Shown piece by piece: positions 36,901 through 63,971 of a DNA stretch of 64,000 nucleotides (within the stretch, counting starts at the first letter, position 1; each line of letters starts with the position of its first letter). Origin of the DNA: Rana temporaria (lineage: Eukaryota > Chordata > Amphibia > Anura > Ranidae); the NCBI RefSeq assembly GCF_905171775.1, contig NC_053491.1:137813983-137877982 (forward strand), in the 5' to 3' direction. Under the pieces are notes generated by a model. The model had not been told where the DNA came from. It did no database searches and was given only the letters and a program-made list of their open reading frames with translations. Position numbers and translations under genes: made by a program.

Positions 36901-39429
36901 AAAATCGACTATAAATTATGGTTTGTATCAGTTTACTTGATGAGAATGTGAGGACATGTGTGTAAAAAGTTGACATTGAAAAAAGGCAATGGATCTTTTA
37001 ACACCATACTGATCTGAAGCACACTAGAAAATCCAGCAACTAATGTCTTGGGGAAAACTAACAAATTTAATGTTTAGACTGGATTAGTCAAAGCCCTAAT
37101 TTCTTGTCAAATTCGTTTTACGAAAGGCAAATCCACTTTGCACTGAAAGTGCACTTGGAAGTGCAGTCGCTGTAAATCTGAGGGGTAGATCTGAAATGAG
37201 GGGAAGCTCTGCTGATTTTATCATCCAGTCATGTGCAAGCTAAAATGCTGTTTTACTGTTTTTGCATGTCCCCCTCGGCTCTACAGCGACTGCACTTCCA
37301 AGTACACTTTCAGTGCAATTTCAAGTGCACTTTGCACTTGTAGTGTAAAGTGGATTTGCCTTTCGTAAATAACCCCCTTAGTGTCAATATGGGGCAAAAA
37401 AAAAAAAAAAAACAGTTGGAGGATAGTCGGGCCACTGACCTGCAATGCAATAGAAATATATACCTGTGCTCAAAGGGTTTATCCAGAGCATCTAGTGTTA
37501 GTATGGTCACCCCCCTTTGGCACCTGGTGTATTATACAGGGAGTGCAGAGTTATTAGGCAAATGAGTATTTTGACCACATCATCCTCTTTATGCATGTTG
37601 TCTTACTCCAAGCTGTATAGGCTCGAAAGCCTACTACCAATTAAGCATATTAGGTGATGTGCATCTCTGTAATGATAAGGTGTGTGGTCTAATGACATCA
37701 ACACCCTATATCAGGTGTGCATAATTATTAGTCAACTTCCTTTCCTTTGGCAAAATGGGTCAAAAGAAGGACTTGACAGGCTCAGAAAAGTCAAAAAAAA
37801 GTGAGATATCTTGCAGAGGGATGCAGCACTCTTAAAATTGCAAAGCTTCTGAAGCGTGATCATCGAACAATCAAGCGTTTCATTCAAAATAGTCAACAGG
37901 GTCGCAAGAAGCATGTGGAAAAACCAAGGCGCAAAATAACTGCCCATGAACTGAGAAAAGTCAAGCGTGCAGCTGCCAAGATGCCACTTGCCACCAGTTT
38001 GTCCATATTTCAGAGCTGCAACATCACTGGAGTGCCCAAAAGCACAAGGTGTGCAATACTCAGAGACATGGCCAAGGTAAGAAAGGCTGAAAGACGACCA
38101 CCACTGAACAAGACACACAAGCTGAAACGTCAAGACTGGGCCAAGAAATATCTCAAGACTGATTTTTCTAAGGTTTTATGGACTGATGAAATGAGAGTGA
38201 GTCTTGATGGGCCAGATGGATGGGCCCGTGGCTGGATTGGTAAAGGGCAGAGAGCTCCAGTCCGACTCAGACGCCAGCAAGGTGGAGGTGGAGTACTGGT
38301 TTGGGCTGGTATCATCAAAGATGAGCTTGTGGGGCCTTTTCGGGTTGAGGATGGAGTCAAGCTCAACTCCCAGTCCTACTGTCAGTTTCTGGAATACACC
38401 TTCTTCAAGCAGTGGTACAGGAAGAAGTCTGCATCCTTCAAGAAAAACATGATTTTCATGCAGGACAATGCTCCATCACACGCGTCCAAGTACTCCACAG
38501 CGTGGCTGGCAAGAAAGGGTATAAAAGAAGAAAAACTAATGACATGGCCTCCTTGTTCACCTGATCTGAACCCCATTGAGAACCTGTGGCCCATCATCAA
38601 ATGTGAGATTTACAAGGAGGGAAAACAGTACACCTCTCTGAACAGTGTCTGGGAGGCTGTGGTTGCTGCTGCACGCAATGTTGATGGTGAACAGATCAAA
38701 ACACTGACAGAATCCATGGATGGCAGGCTTTTGAGTGTCCTTGCAAAGAAAGGTGGCTATATTGGTCACTGATTTGTTTTTGTTTTGTTTTTGAATGTCA
38801 GAAATGTATATTTGTGAATGTTGAGATGTTATATTGGTTTCACTGGTAAAAATAAATAATTGAAATGGGTATATATTTTTTTTTTGTTAAGTTGCCTAAT
38901 AATTATGCACAGTAATAGTAGTCACCTGCACACACAGATATCCCCCTAAAATAGCTAAAACTAAAAACAAACTAATAACTACTTCCAAAAATATTCAGCT
39001 TTGATATTAATGAGTTGTTTGGGTTCATTGAGAACATGGTTGTTGTTCAATAATAAAATGAATCCTCAAAAATACAACTTGCCTAATAATTCTGCACTCC
39101 CTGTATACATGTACAAGCTATTGGGATTTGAGTACAGGTATATGTTACTGTAATTTTTATCTTATTTCTCAATCATACATGTCTAGATTCATAAAGTTGG
39201 ACCTGTTTTATTAGATTGTAGTATTCTAATGTATGGTCCACTTTGAGATGTTCTGTGTGTGTGTACGAATATAGTGTGTAGAATCGGTTTATTATTCTTT
39301 AGAAAATATTTAATGTTTTTCTCTTTTGGTATTTCAGCTTTGAATCCCTTTGAAGAAGACAACATAGATGCTGCATTTCTCGAAGAAATTGCCTTAAAAC
39401 GAACATCCGTTCTTCTTGGCCTTCATTAG
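1..39429 (+). CDS. GSAP: gamma-secretase-activating protein, C-terminal half (16 exons, 5' end outside window)
   Basis: Joined exons: 1-110, 2014-2083, 3026-3108, 4553-4606, 5665-5793, 8535-8593, 9313-9344, 13806-13864, 18020-18115, 22120-22190, 24223-24320, 27744-27863, 29213-29274, 31310-31414, 34465-34561, 39338-39429. Every junction has GT/AG ends and compatible phase; the sum is 1335 nt of open frame ending in TAG. I recognise GSAP from the C-terminal blocks PLPPGFQTLHLFLALRCLPL, RLWDHAISNN, FLPLNYLIMMLSDVE and ALNPFEEDN..FLEE.ALKRT..LLGL. The family protein is about 850 residues, so this is roughly the second half. The last ~120 residues match the region released as the 16-kDa fragment reported to bind gamma-secretase and raise amyloid-beta production (family knowledge). 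No frameshift or in-frame stop was seen. CCDC146 follows in convergent orientation, as in mammals. Confidence 0.93.
280..560. repeat. dispersed repeat sharing the 'ttgacagcagcaggag' module
   Basis: The core at 487-540 (ctggctgtgattgacagcag) recurs at 47797-47820 and, reverse-complemented, at 28010-28040 and 44440-44470. Boundaries are not clear. Non-coding; the short ORFs here are chance. Confidence 0.45.
626..1079. mobile_element. TTAA-flanked inverted-repeat element (TGTGGTTGTAAACCC ends)
   Basis: TTAA at 622-625 and 1080-1083. Ends TGTGGTTGTAAACCC and GGGTTTACAACCACT are inverted copies. No coding capacity. TTAA duplication suggests piggyBac-type mobilisation (inference). Confidence 0.7.
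1106..1218. repeat. CTTT/CTTTT microsatellite
   Basis: About 110 bp of ttctt/tttct units. It produces a spurious Phe/Ser/Leu ORF. Confidence 0.95.
1556..1774. mobile_element. short inverted-repeat element, copy 1 of the 'gcacttggaagtgcagtcgc' family
   Basis: Ends gatttactaaaggaaaatcc and its inverse ggatttgcctttagtaaatc; inner inverted copies around tgcacttggaagtgcagtcg. A second copy is at 37115-37378. Non-autonomous. Confidence 0.65.
2014..2083 (+). CDS. GSAP: GSAP exon
   Basis: Acceptor TTTCTAG, donor GTATGA. Encodes IIDWICENLSTCQTFDPVQE then FIV plus one base (phase 1). The intron upstream carries the CTTT tract and an inverted-repeat element. Confidence 0.88.
2466..2515. repeat. (TG)n microsatellite
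   Basis: About 25 TG units followed by a short TATA run. Confidence 0.95.
2556..2942. mobile_element. Harbinger-like non-autonomous element, copy 1
   Basis: Ends TGCCGCGTACACACGATCGG and inverse ...CGTGTGTACGGGGCA, flanked by TTA at 2553-2555 and 2943-2945. Sub-terminal inverted copies of ggaatttccgatgg are present. A 3-bp TWA duplication is the PIF/Harbinger signature; no transposase inside. Confidence 0.7.
3026..3108 (+). CDS. GSAP: GSAP exon
   Basis: The acceptor is CTCTTAG at 3025, not the downstream CACAG, because only this choice keeps the frame: ASLHRHLSSETTYLDKLLAY then TSVPHWDI. Donor GTGAGT follows directly. 83 nt, closing phase 1 to phase 0. Confidence 0.87.
3594..3975. mobile_element. 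truncated TTAA element, 'CCGCTTCAGCC' type
   Basis: Starts after TTAA (3590-3593); its body (cggcactgcatcgctttaac, ctcagtttaggccgatatgt) matches the full copy at 34864-35855. The right end is missing. Confidence 0.6.
4036..4472. mobile_element. TTAA-flanked inverted-repeat element
   Basis: TTAA at 4032-4035 and 4473-4476; ends agctgtagtaaacc and gagtttactctcact. Related in body to 8858-9206 and 626-1079 (ctccagcag, gatgtcattcc, gagatatttactgtacct). The right end of another relative (ggtttacaaccact) abuts it at 4018-4031. Confidence 0.6.
4553..4606 (+). CDS. GSAP: GSAP exon
   Basis: 54-nt exon after a long T-tract and AG; encodes SIRGVSCTSDITDMPVMK and ends at GTAAGT. Symmetric phase 0. Confidence 0.87.
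4736..5243. mobile_element. TTAA-flanked palindromic element, 'AGGGGTTGTAAAGG' family, copy 1
   Basis: 508 bp, almost wholly a fold-back: the two arms around ~4990 are inverse copies (ttcctgttcttctgtctgta, ttctccctggtgtggagtgt). TTAA at 4732-4735 and 5244-5247. Copies 2 and 3 are at 14296-14782 and 54868-57384. Confidence 0.8.
5247..5636. mobile_element. Harbinger-like non-autonomous element, copy 2
   Basis: Ends AGCCTCGTACACACAATCGG and inverse ...TGTGTGTACGAGACT, flanked by TTA at 5244-5246 and 5637-5639. It sits directly against the previous element and reuses its TTAA. Confidence 0.65.
5665..5793 (+). CDS. GSAP: GSAP exon
   Basis: Acceptor TTTTTACAG, donor GTATGT. 43 codons starting INTFKGFWEKFHFELEYMKH and ending RRDWCKLLSQL. 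Symmetric phase 0; no stop in frame. Confidence 0.9.
6535..7275. repeat. minisatellite with ~31-bp unit
   Basis: About 20 imperfect units of the type tgatgcgtttagatgcactc + tggtgtatttt. A TG run and a TATA run interrupt it near 7085-7120. The minus strand gives a low-complexity HQ/ASK/HTPECI peptide that I take as spurious. Confidence 0.85.
7583..7668. mobile_element. right-end fragment of the 'AGGGGTTGTAAAGG' palindromic family
   Basis: ggatgaggtaagtgaaggag through acaacccctttaa matches the 3' arm of 4736-5243. The left part is absent. Confidence 0.65.
7670..8534. other. intron sequence without a recognised element, apart from a fragment at 7830-7915
   Basis: 7805-7915 resembles an inverted piece of the 8858-9206 family (cataatgtgctacatgctag, gagtttaccaccattttaa). 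The remainder shows only A and T tracts. Confidence 0.4.
8535..8593 (+). CDS. GSAP: GSAP exon
   Basis: Acceptor GACACAG, donor GTAAGT. Encodes DTGEKRNAVYQRNILENAK plus two bases. Phase 2 end fits the single leading base of the next exon. Confidence 0.88.
8858..9206. mobile_element. TTAA-flanked inverted-repeat element, 'AGTGGTAGTAAAC' type
   Basis: TTAA at 8854-8857 and 9207-9210; body shares aagccctccagc, gacatcactcc and gagatatttactgtacct with 4036-4472. Confidence 0.65.
9313..9344 (+). CDS. GSAP: GSAP micro-exon, 32 nt
   Basis: Acceptor TTTCTTTCAG, donor GTATGT. Contributes one base, then VLLNMDMTKC, then one base. It is the shortest exon of the gene here, between a 0.7-kb and a 4.5-kb intron. 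32 nt is not a multiple of three, so skipping it would shift the frame. Confidence 0.82.
9783..10062. mobile_element. hAT-like non-autonomous element with exact 8-bp duplication
   Basis: Ends CAGAGCTTTTTTC and GAAAAAATCCCTG; flanked by ATTATACC at 9775-9782 and 10063-10070. Eight-base duplication and CAG...CTG ends fit hAT. No ORF of note. Confidence 0.75.
10870..11416. mobile_element. Harbinger-like non-autonomous element, copy 3
   Basis: Terminal repeat of ~40 bp (TGCCGCGTACACACGATCAT, then TTTTCGGCATTAAAA) with its inverse at the right end; TAA duplication at 10867-10869 and 11417-11419. The interior differs from copies 1 and 2. Confidence 0.78.
11752..12270. mobile_element. TTAA-flanked palindromic element, 'AGCGGGAGTTCACCC' type
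   Basis: TTAA at 11748-11751 and 12271-12274. Long fold-back centred near 12010; the arms carry cttccgacggtcgcatccat and its inverse. Because the arms mirror each other, both strands show the same spurious peptide (FREASDGRIHRV). Confidence 0.82.
12271..13805. other. intron sequence with poorly preserved repeats
   Basis: 12779-12815 has two adjacent 'gcccctttcacac' ends, as in the 59785-60174 family, but no matching right end was found. The rest is unrecognised. Confidence 0.35.
13806..13864 (+). CDS. GSAP: GSAP exon
   Basis: Acceptor ACGAACAG, donor GTATGT. Two leading bases complete Glu, then RTVPLIPEEDYLQKDLMGL. Returns to phase 0. Confidence 0.88.
14296..14782. mobile_element. TTAA-flanked palindromic element, 'AGGGGTTGTAAAGG' family, copy 2
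   Basis: TTAA at 14292-14295; right flank CTAA (14783-14786), one base off. Same arms as copy 1 (ctttctccctggtgtggaga and inverse). Confidence 0.8.
14940..15904 (-). mobile_element. Tc1-like element, internally deleted, long inverted repeats
   Basis: Ends AGTACAGACCAAAAGTTTGG and its inverse; the repeats are ~190 bp long (to ~15132 and from ~15707). Minus-strand transposase remnants: a first-Asp block near 15530-15590 (LWSDESKLEIFG) and a second-Asp block near 15270 (QENDPKHTS). ~0.96 kb against a usual ~1.6 kb, so defective. Confidence 0.85.
15905..16112. repeat. compound (TG)n(TA)n microsatellite
   Basis: Begins at the right end of the Tc1 copy. TG, then ~34 TA, then TG, then ~20 TA. Gives spurious YIYIYI ORFs. 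Confidence 0.95.
16475..16900 (+). mobile_element. Tc1-like element, 3' remnant
   Basis: Plus-strand fragments read as a transposase tail (EGSTLQILTLCIN near 16690-16735). It ends at ttttggccacagctgta near 16898. The 5' part and catalytic core are missing. Confidence 0.55.
17410..18019. repeat. intron stretch containing a 'ggatttatatag...ctttac' dispersed repeat
   Basis: 17700-17825 (ggatttatatagaaccaata, gggccctgcccacaagag, tttacaatccag) resembles a repeat common in frog genomes. Class not determined. 17229-17408 has mirrored 'gatttactt...tttagtaaatc' ends. Confidence 0.4.
18020..18115 (+). CDS. GSAP: GSAP exon
   Basis: Acceptor TTATTACAG, donor GTAAAT. 32 codons: MMVKLRDHLSQHLHHVGKGK then IEKIVLDFFSKQ. 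Symmetric phase 0. Confidence 0.9.
18560..19300 (-). mobile_element. Tc1-like element, 5' part only
   Basis: On the - strand 18565-18912 keeps the paired-like DNA-binding region (KWKKYKITINSPWSGAPCKI, MRKVRDQPRTTQEEL). Upstream it reads LGEKTTVGAIIHKWKK after a frameshift. The terminal repeat runs to ggggctcaaatcattttcc near 19300. The catalytic domain is lost. Confidence 0.7.
19304..19560. repeat. compound (TG)n(TA)n microsatellite
   Basis: TG run, interrupted GTGT/TATA mixtures, then ~40 TA units. Directly follows the end of the minus-strand Tc1 piece. Confidence 0.95.
19610..20880 (+). mobile_element. Tc1-like element with degraded DD34E transposase
   Basis: Catalytic tail at 20330-20620: DNTQPHVGRICTQFLEAKNI, then PVLAWPAYSPNMSPIEHV; 34 residues lie between D and E. 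Stops and frameshifts break the frame (e.g. after IEHV). The N-terminal part at 19800-20080 is scrambled over frames. Ends are not sharply defined. Confidence 0.75.
21052..21280. mobile_element. TTAA-flanked short inverted-repeat element
   Basis: TTAA at 21048-21051 and 21281-21284; ends AGTGGAAGTAAACCC and GGGTTTACTTCCA. 229 bp. Confidence 0.72.
21285..21940 (+). mobile_element. Tc1-like element remnant
   Basis: N-terminal helix-turn-helix traces (GQGNSKTASFLECSWSAVDR at 21320-21380) and a C-terminal trace (NLKDLLLTTWCQIPQHTFTG near 21850-21905). Many stops. The TTAA element at 21052-21280 lies just before it and may have inserted into its 5' end. Confidence 0.65.
21959..22043. repeat. (TG)n(TA)n(TATG)n microsatellite
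   Basis: Three successive simple repeats. Confidence 0.93.
22120..22190 (+). CDS. GSAP: GSAP exon
   Basis: Acceptor TTGCCTTGCAG, donor GTAAGT. Encodes LDLICLMLEVVWRKHMLDSS then VLG plus two bases. This hydrophobic block helped to name the gene. Confidence 0.91.
22191..23519. other. intron, mostly unrecognised
   Basis: 22388-22665 starts with gcagggccgccatcaagggg, which looks like a hAT-type left end, but no right end was found. Otherwise no exon or repeat supported. Confidence 0.35.
23520..23880. mobile_element. inverted-repeat element, 'ctttcacacagg' type, copy 1
   Basis: Ends ctctttcacacagggtggac and inverse gtccatgtgaaagggg. The interior (gctgatgcagagtggacagg, gagcaggcggatgacaggtc) matches 50686-51052 in the opposite orientation. 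Confidence 0.65.
24223..24320 (+). CDS. GSAP: GSAP exon
   Basis: Acceptor is TTGTGCAG at 24222; an earlier TTTAG (24158) would hit a stop after a few codons. One base, then DASGNPKSEYFAFHVMCRIS and EATNQMCMPLPP, then one base before GTAAGT. Confidence 0.9.
25084..25939. mobile_element. TTAA-flanked element, 'CCCCCCTGGCGGTA' type
   Basis: TTAA at 25080-25083 and 25940-25943; ends CCCCCCTGGCGGTA and TACCGCCAGGGTGG. Sub-terminal hairpin of cccgagcgtgactcggggt with ctgagtcacgctcggggta. 856 bp, no transposase. CC-starting ends and TTAA fit piggyBac. Confidence 0.8.
25940..27743. other. intron with a (TA)n tract and no recognised gene
   Basis: (TA)n at 26063-26146. Poly-A near 26398-26414 and 26910-26925. 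The 27285-27360 region is GC-richer but not coding. Confidence 0.45.
27744..27863 (+). CDS. GSAP: GSAP exon
   Basis: Acceptor after an 18-T tract and AATAG; donor GTAAGC. Completes Gly, then FQTLHLFLALRCLPLANLLH, YIDSGALPLTEAF and VVKLLK. Strongly family-like; near the start of the conserved C-terminal (GSAP-16) region. Confidence 0.92.
27880..28190. repeat. dispersed repeat with 'ctgctgtcaatcaaatcc' module
   Basis: Shares the Leu-like module described at 280-560; copies also at 44310-44715 and 47532-47950. Class unknown. Confidence 0.45.
28390..29075 (-). mobile_element. Tc1-like element, 5' half remnant
   Basis: The - strand reads GYRKISKLLYVLVSTVGAII, QKWKEHNFTITWP, then RRVVQEPRITYGELQKDLKL and AGTIVSKKTIN: the N-terminal DNA-binding half of a Tc1 transposase, with stops. 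Terminal sequence towards 29075. Confidence 0.72.
29213..29274 (+). CDS. GSAP: GSAP exon
   Basis: Acceptor TTTTCTACAG, donor GTGAGT. Two bases complete Glu, then LDDSEENEKLKYSIIIRLPE. Lies in the conserved C-terminal region. Confidence 0.91.
29275..30520. other. intron, unrecognised
   Basis: Poly-C at 29289-29300. No exon, TIR or target duplication identified; 30120-30400 is GC-richer. Confidence 0.35.
30530..30715. repeat. C-rich minisatellite
   Basis: About five imperfect units built on agcaccaggacccccc / ctccccactnagc, ~33 bp each. Confidence 0.65.
30803..30985. repeat. (TG)n(TA)n tract with a duplicated 3' tail
   Basis: TG then ~35 TA, followed by two near-identical ~37-bp units (ttttatctatatataataat) at 30920-30982. 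Confidence 0.9.
31310..31414 (+). CDS. GSAP: GSAP exon
   Basis: Acceptor AATTTCCAG, donor GTAAAT. 35 codons: NISEKVHRLWDHAISNNFIA then MKYVRKLLFRLNNKE. Symmetric phase 0; the RLWDH motif is typical of GSAP. Confidence 0.91.
31585..33207 (-). mobile_element. Tc1-like element, degraded, carrying a hAT-like insertion
   Basis: Right end atactttccggatacactg at 33189-33207. Minus-strand transposase pieces: 32590-32781 (VASIIYKWKKFGTTRTLPRA, SVPGRRALVREV), 32007-32380 (ARLEFAKRHLKD; KKRIELFGLNGKHYAWRKPG; VKHGGISIMLWGGFSAAGTG) and a tail near 31720-31900 (CAKLVASYSERLKAVIGAKG). Frameshifts throughout; left terminal repeat decayed. Confidence 0.82.
32395..32550. mobile_element. hAT-like short element inside the Tc1 copy
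   Basis: Ends CAGTGTCGGCT and AGCCGCCACTG; flanks cgtacagg (32387-32394) and catacggg (32551-32558) match at 6 of 8. Removing it rejoins the Tc1 sequence. Confidence 0.68.
33315..33551. mobile_element. hAT-like short element with exact 8-bp duplication
   Basis: TTCCTGCC at 33307-33314 and 33552-33559. Ends CAGAAGCATAACTAGAACCT and inverse of CAGTGGCGGAACTACCAGGG. 237 bp, non-coding. Confidence 0.78.
33552..34464. other. intron, AT-rich, unrecognised
   Basis: Only A/T tracts and no supported exon or element. Confidence 0.4.
34465..34561 (+). CDS. GSAP: GSAP exon
   Basis: Acceptor TATCCAG, donor GTAACA. Encodes VTRQSLTDCSPLCINFLPLN then YLIMMLSDVEDR plus one base. Exon starts with GTAACT, which could tempt a predictor to call a donor. 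Confidence 0.9.
34864..35855. mobile_element. TTAA-flanked element, 'CCACTTAAG' type, full-length copy
   Basis: TTAA at 34860-34863 and 35856-35859; ends CCACTTAAGCC and inverse of CCACTTCCC. 992 bp. The left part is shared with 3594-3975; a third copy starts at 63972. The GC-rich right part holds the inverted pair gactcgatcgatgc / gtcatcgatcgagtc. No transposase. Confidence 0.78.
35860..36307. mobile_element. TTAA-flanked inverted-repeat element, 'AGTGGAGGTAAAC' type
   Basis: Abuts the previous element and shares its TTAA (35856-35859); right TTAA at 36308-36311. Ends AGTGGAGGTAAAC and inverse of AGTGGATGTAAACCC. Confidence 0.75.
36470..37105 (+). mobile_element. Tc1-like element, highly decayed
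   Basis: Fragments such as HTDLKHTRKSSN (37005-37040, second-Asp block) and the nucleotide block gcatttcatgggaggaaccg...atgactgaagcatggtgatg fit Tc1 transposase. Many stops. Confidence 0.6.
37115..37378. mobile_element. short inverted-repeat element, copy 2 of the 'gcacttggaagtgcagtcgc' family
   Basis: Same arms as 1556-1774, with a small internal duplication of gatctgaaatgaggggaagc-type sequence and of the right-hand gtgcacttt block. Confidence 0.65.
37537..39103 (+). mobile_element. Tc1-like DD37E transposon, nearly intact
   Basis: 1567 bp between TA dinucleotides (37535-37536, 39104-39105). Ends CAGGGAGTGCAGAGTTATTA and inverse of CAGGGAGTGCAGAATTATTA. A second direct-repeat copy lies inside each arm (tgtgcataattattagtcaa at 37717-37736; its inverse at 38890-38910), the inverted/direct-repeat layout seen in Sleeping Beauty-type elements. 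It lies in the last GSAP intron, in the same orientation as the gene. Confidence 0.92.
37755..38772 (+). pseudogene. Tc1-like DD37E transposase, one frameshift near the N-terminus
   Basis: From 37801 a single open frame of 323 codons runs to TGA. It carries two helix-turn-helix regions (GCSTLKIAKLLKRDHRTIKR; ITGVPKSTRCAILRDMAK), then the catalytic domain: WTDE (D129 of this frame), QDNAPSHAS (D222) and SPDLNPIENLW (E260), with 37 residues between D222 and E260. The probable start ATG at 37755 (MGQKKDLTGSEKS) is one base out of frame because of an 8-A run at 37793-37800. The catalytic triad and the C-terminus (LAKKGGYIGH) are complete. Whether it could act from a downstream start is unknown. 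Confidence 0.88.
39338..39429 (+). CDS. GSAP: GSAP terminal coding exon
   Basis: Acceptor GGTATTTCAG. Completes Ala, then LNPFEEDNIDAAFLEEIALK and RTSVLLGLH, stop TAG at 39427-39429. The C-terminus ends close to the LLGL of other vertebrates. The 3' UTR follows; its end was not resolved. Confidence 0.92.
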
Positions 39430-41794
39430 TACTAGAAATTGCTCATTCTAATGACACTTGCCCACCTATGCTGCATTCATAAAGGAACACTAACCTCTTT
39501 CCTGTGACTTGGGTTGAAAGCATGTGGTTTAATACATGAATGTGGCACAGATATCCAAACTTGGATGACGGCTACTGCTATTGTGGTCAGGCATCTTTTG
39601 CCATCTGAAATGTCTATGGATTTCTGTTATACAGTATGATGTAGTGTGTAGGCTGAAAAACACTGATTTTGCACAGTAAGGCATTTACATTAAATGCCAT
39701 TTTTCTTAAAGGAAAATTTGAATGAGATGTGTAAAAACTGTAAAATGTTTACATACTGAAATGTAAGCTTCATTACAACAGATTGTTTTGAGAGCTATGC
39801 ACAAAATCATGATTTTAATCATTCATCATTTTTGCTGTTACCTTTATAAATTATTCTATACTGTATCTTGTTGAAGCATAATCCTTTTTAAATGCATTAT
39901 TTCTATTTATTCGAGTTTTGAAGTGACCACATAATGTGAGTTGTTAAATATGACCTTGATCTTATTTGTGTCCTGATTAACTGAGGTCTGTAACCTTTTT
40001 CTGGACTAATTTCGTTCCTCAGATATTTAAAAATATTGCATTTTTGTTAAACACTTGGAGCACAATGTGTTTGATACTTATAAGACCGACAACACTTCCA
40101 GGGGAAGCTTAATTTTTTGTGTATATACATATTTTTGGCTGTTCTTGAGATTGGATCTTTTGGAATGATAGAGCAGGATAACTAGGGAAATCAACACTCC
40201 CATCCCCACTAAAGCGGCGTCAGTCAGGAAATTCCACTTTTAGTTTCACAAATATGAAAGCAAGACTGCGTTATTACATGTTCATAAGAACAGTGTGTAC
40301 AATTCAGTCACTCCTGATTTTCTGGAAAGTTTAATCACAGGTCAAATTATGCATTATTTTTATCATGTAACTAATTTATAAATGCAAAGGTCAGGTTAAA
40401 GTTATAACTTGTGAAATTAATATTCTGTTTCTTTACCAGGTATGGTGATTCCCCCCCCCCCCTTGTAAATAACATATTTTGCTGTATGGTAACATACAAG
40501 GGATTTGCCAGCAATTCATGCTAAATGAAATCCTATTTCCGTTTCCCACTATACCCCTAGCAAGGTATATACTCACTCCACACATCACCTCCGCTGCAGG
40601 AGTCCACCCTGATTAAGTTCTGATATCCAAGCTCACCCAGATGGATAATGTCACTACTTTCTTTAACATGGCAGTGTTCAGGTCTTGTCATTTTCTGCCC
40701 AGACCTGATCGCCATCGCATGAGGAGGTCACATTGTTTCTCGTATCTGGAAGACCCAGTGCATTAGAGCAAATGGAGCGATGTCTCAGACATATTAAATA
40801 GTTGGCATAGGAGCATGCATGGGTTTAGTATACCTGGCTGGGGAGGAATAAAGGAGAGCTGTAAGGATTGGGTTTGTATTCCTTTTGATAATGGTATTTT
40901 AAAACTTTTTTGAACTGCTTTGCCCTCCAAATATTTGCTGGGAGTCTCCAAGGCTGGATTTACACCTTTCTGTGCTTGTGTTCATGTATTTACCTTAAAA
41001 AGTACAATGATGCATGAAGAAATGGCCATTGCACAGATGTAACCTAGCACCATTAAAAACATTAGCAAACATGTACTTTGATATTTTGTGTTATATTGTA
41101 TGGGCTGTTAAACCTTTTTTTAAATTGCAAACACCATATATTTCCCTAGCCAAACTAGGTAAGGTCATTACCTAGTTCAGCTATGGAAATAGATGGTGTT
41201 TGCAATTTAATTAAAATAAATATTGCAATATTGGTGGCACTTGCAATAATAACCATGTGGTATGACTAAAAAAGAGGTGTTTGTGTGATATTTGGGGTAT
41301 TTTATAAGCATAATGGATATTTTATCAGCAAAACAGAGGGCAGGATGCATCTGTGTTCACAAGATAAGGTAGTCTTGTGATCAATATCAACCAATTTGTT
41401 TCCTTAACCTGCATCAGATAATGTTGGTTAGATGCCAGTTGCTATGTTTTTTTGAAAGTTTTTTTATGCGCAAGCCAGTGTGTACTTTACAAGGCCACAA
41501 TGGGGCAAATGTATGAAGCTGTAGGGTCGTTTAGCCCACACTTTTAACACAGACACCCAAATATGAAGTGTTGTATAACACTTCGTATATGCCCAATTGC
41601 CTGTACAGTAGTAGTGGAACTACCCTGCTCGGGACATTTGAAATGGCAAGTTAAGTTTCACACATATTATGAATCACAGAGCTGCCCCATTATACTATAG
41701 TGTCGGTGGATGTAAAAGTTTTCCCTGCCAAGACCTATGTATGAGGATGTACAGGAGCCATCATTCCTGTCTCTCTCCTTAACACTCCCTAAGA
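39430..41794. other. intergenic stretch between convergent stop codons (3' UTRs of GSAP and CCDC146)
   Basis: AT-rich, with no coding exon that I can support. It must hold both 3' ends. Possible + strand poly(A) signals are ATTAAA near 39690 and AATAAA near 41216, neither decisive. A long hairpin lies at 41121-41209. A C-tract is at 40450-40462. The 3' UTRs could overlap as antisense transcripts. Confidence 0.6.
41121..41209. ncRNA. 89-nt near-perfect hairpin (miRNA-like or MADE1-like palindromic element)
   Basis: Two 42-base arms match inversely at 38 of 42 positions around a 5-base loop (ggtca at 41163-41167). Flanked by TA-like bases (taaattgc...gcaattta), as in tiny mariner-derived palindromes that sometimes give miRNAs. 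Lies between the two convergent genes. Expression is not shown by sequence. Confidence 0.45.
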
Positions 41795-63779
<21,985 letters not shown>

Positions 63780-63971
63780 CTGTAAGACAGAAATATCTGG
63801 AATTAGAGAAACGTATGTAGGATATTTCAGCCCAGATTGCTGCACCCGAATAAAACTGGAGTTGCAATAAGACCGGCTATGGGTTCTCTGAAGTCTTATC
63901 ACAGCTCCAGTTCTATTCACAACTTATCAGTAGCCCCCATCAACTTTAAGGGTGCCATTAGATTTATTTAA

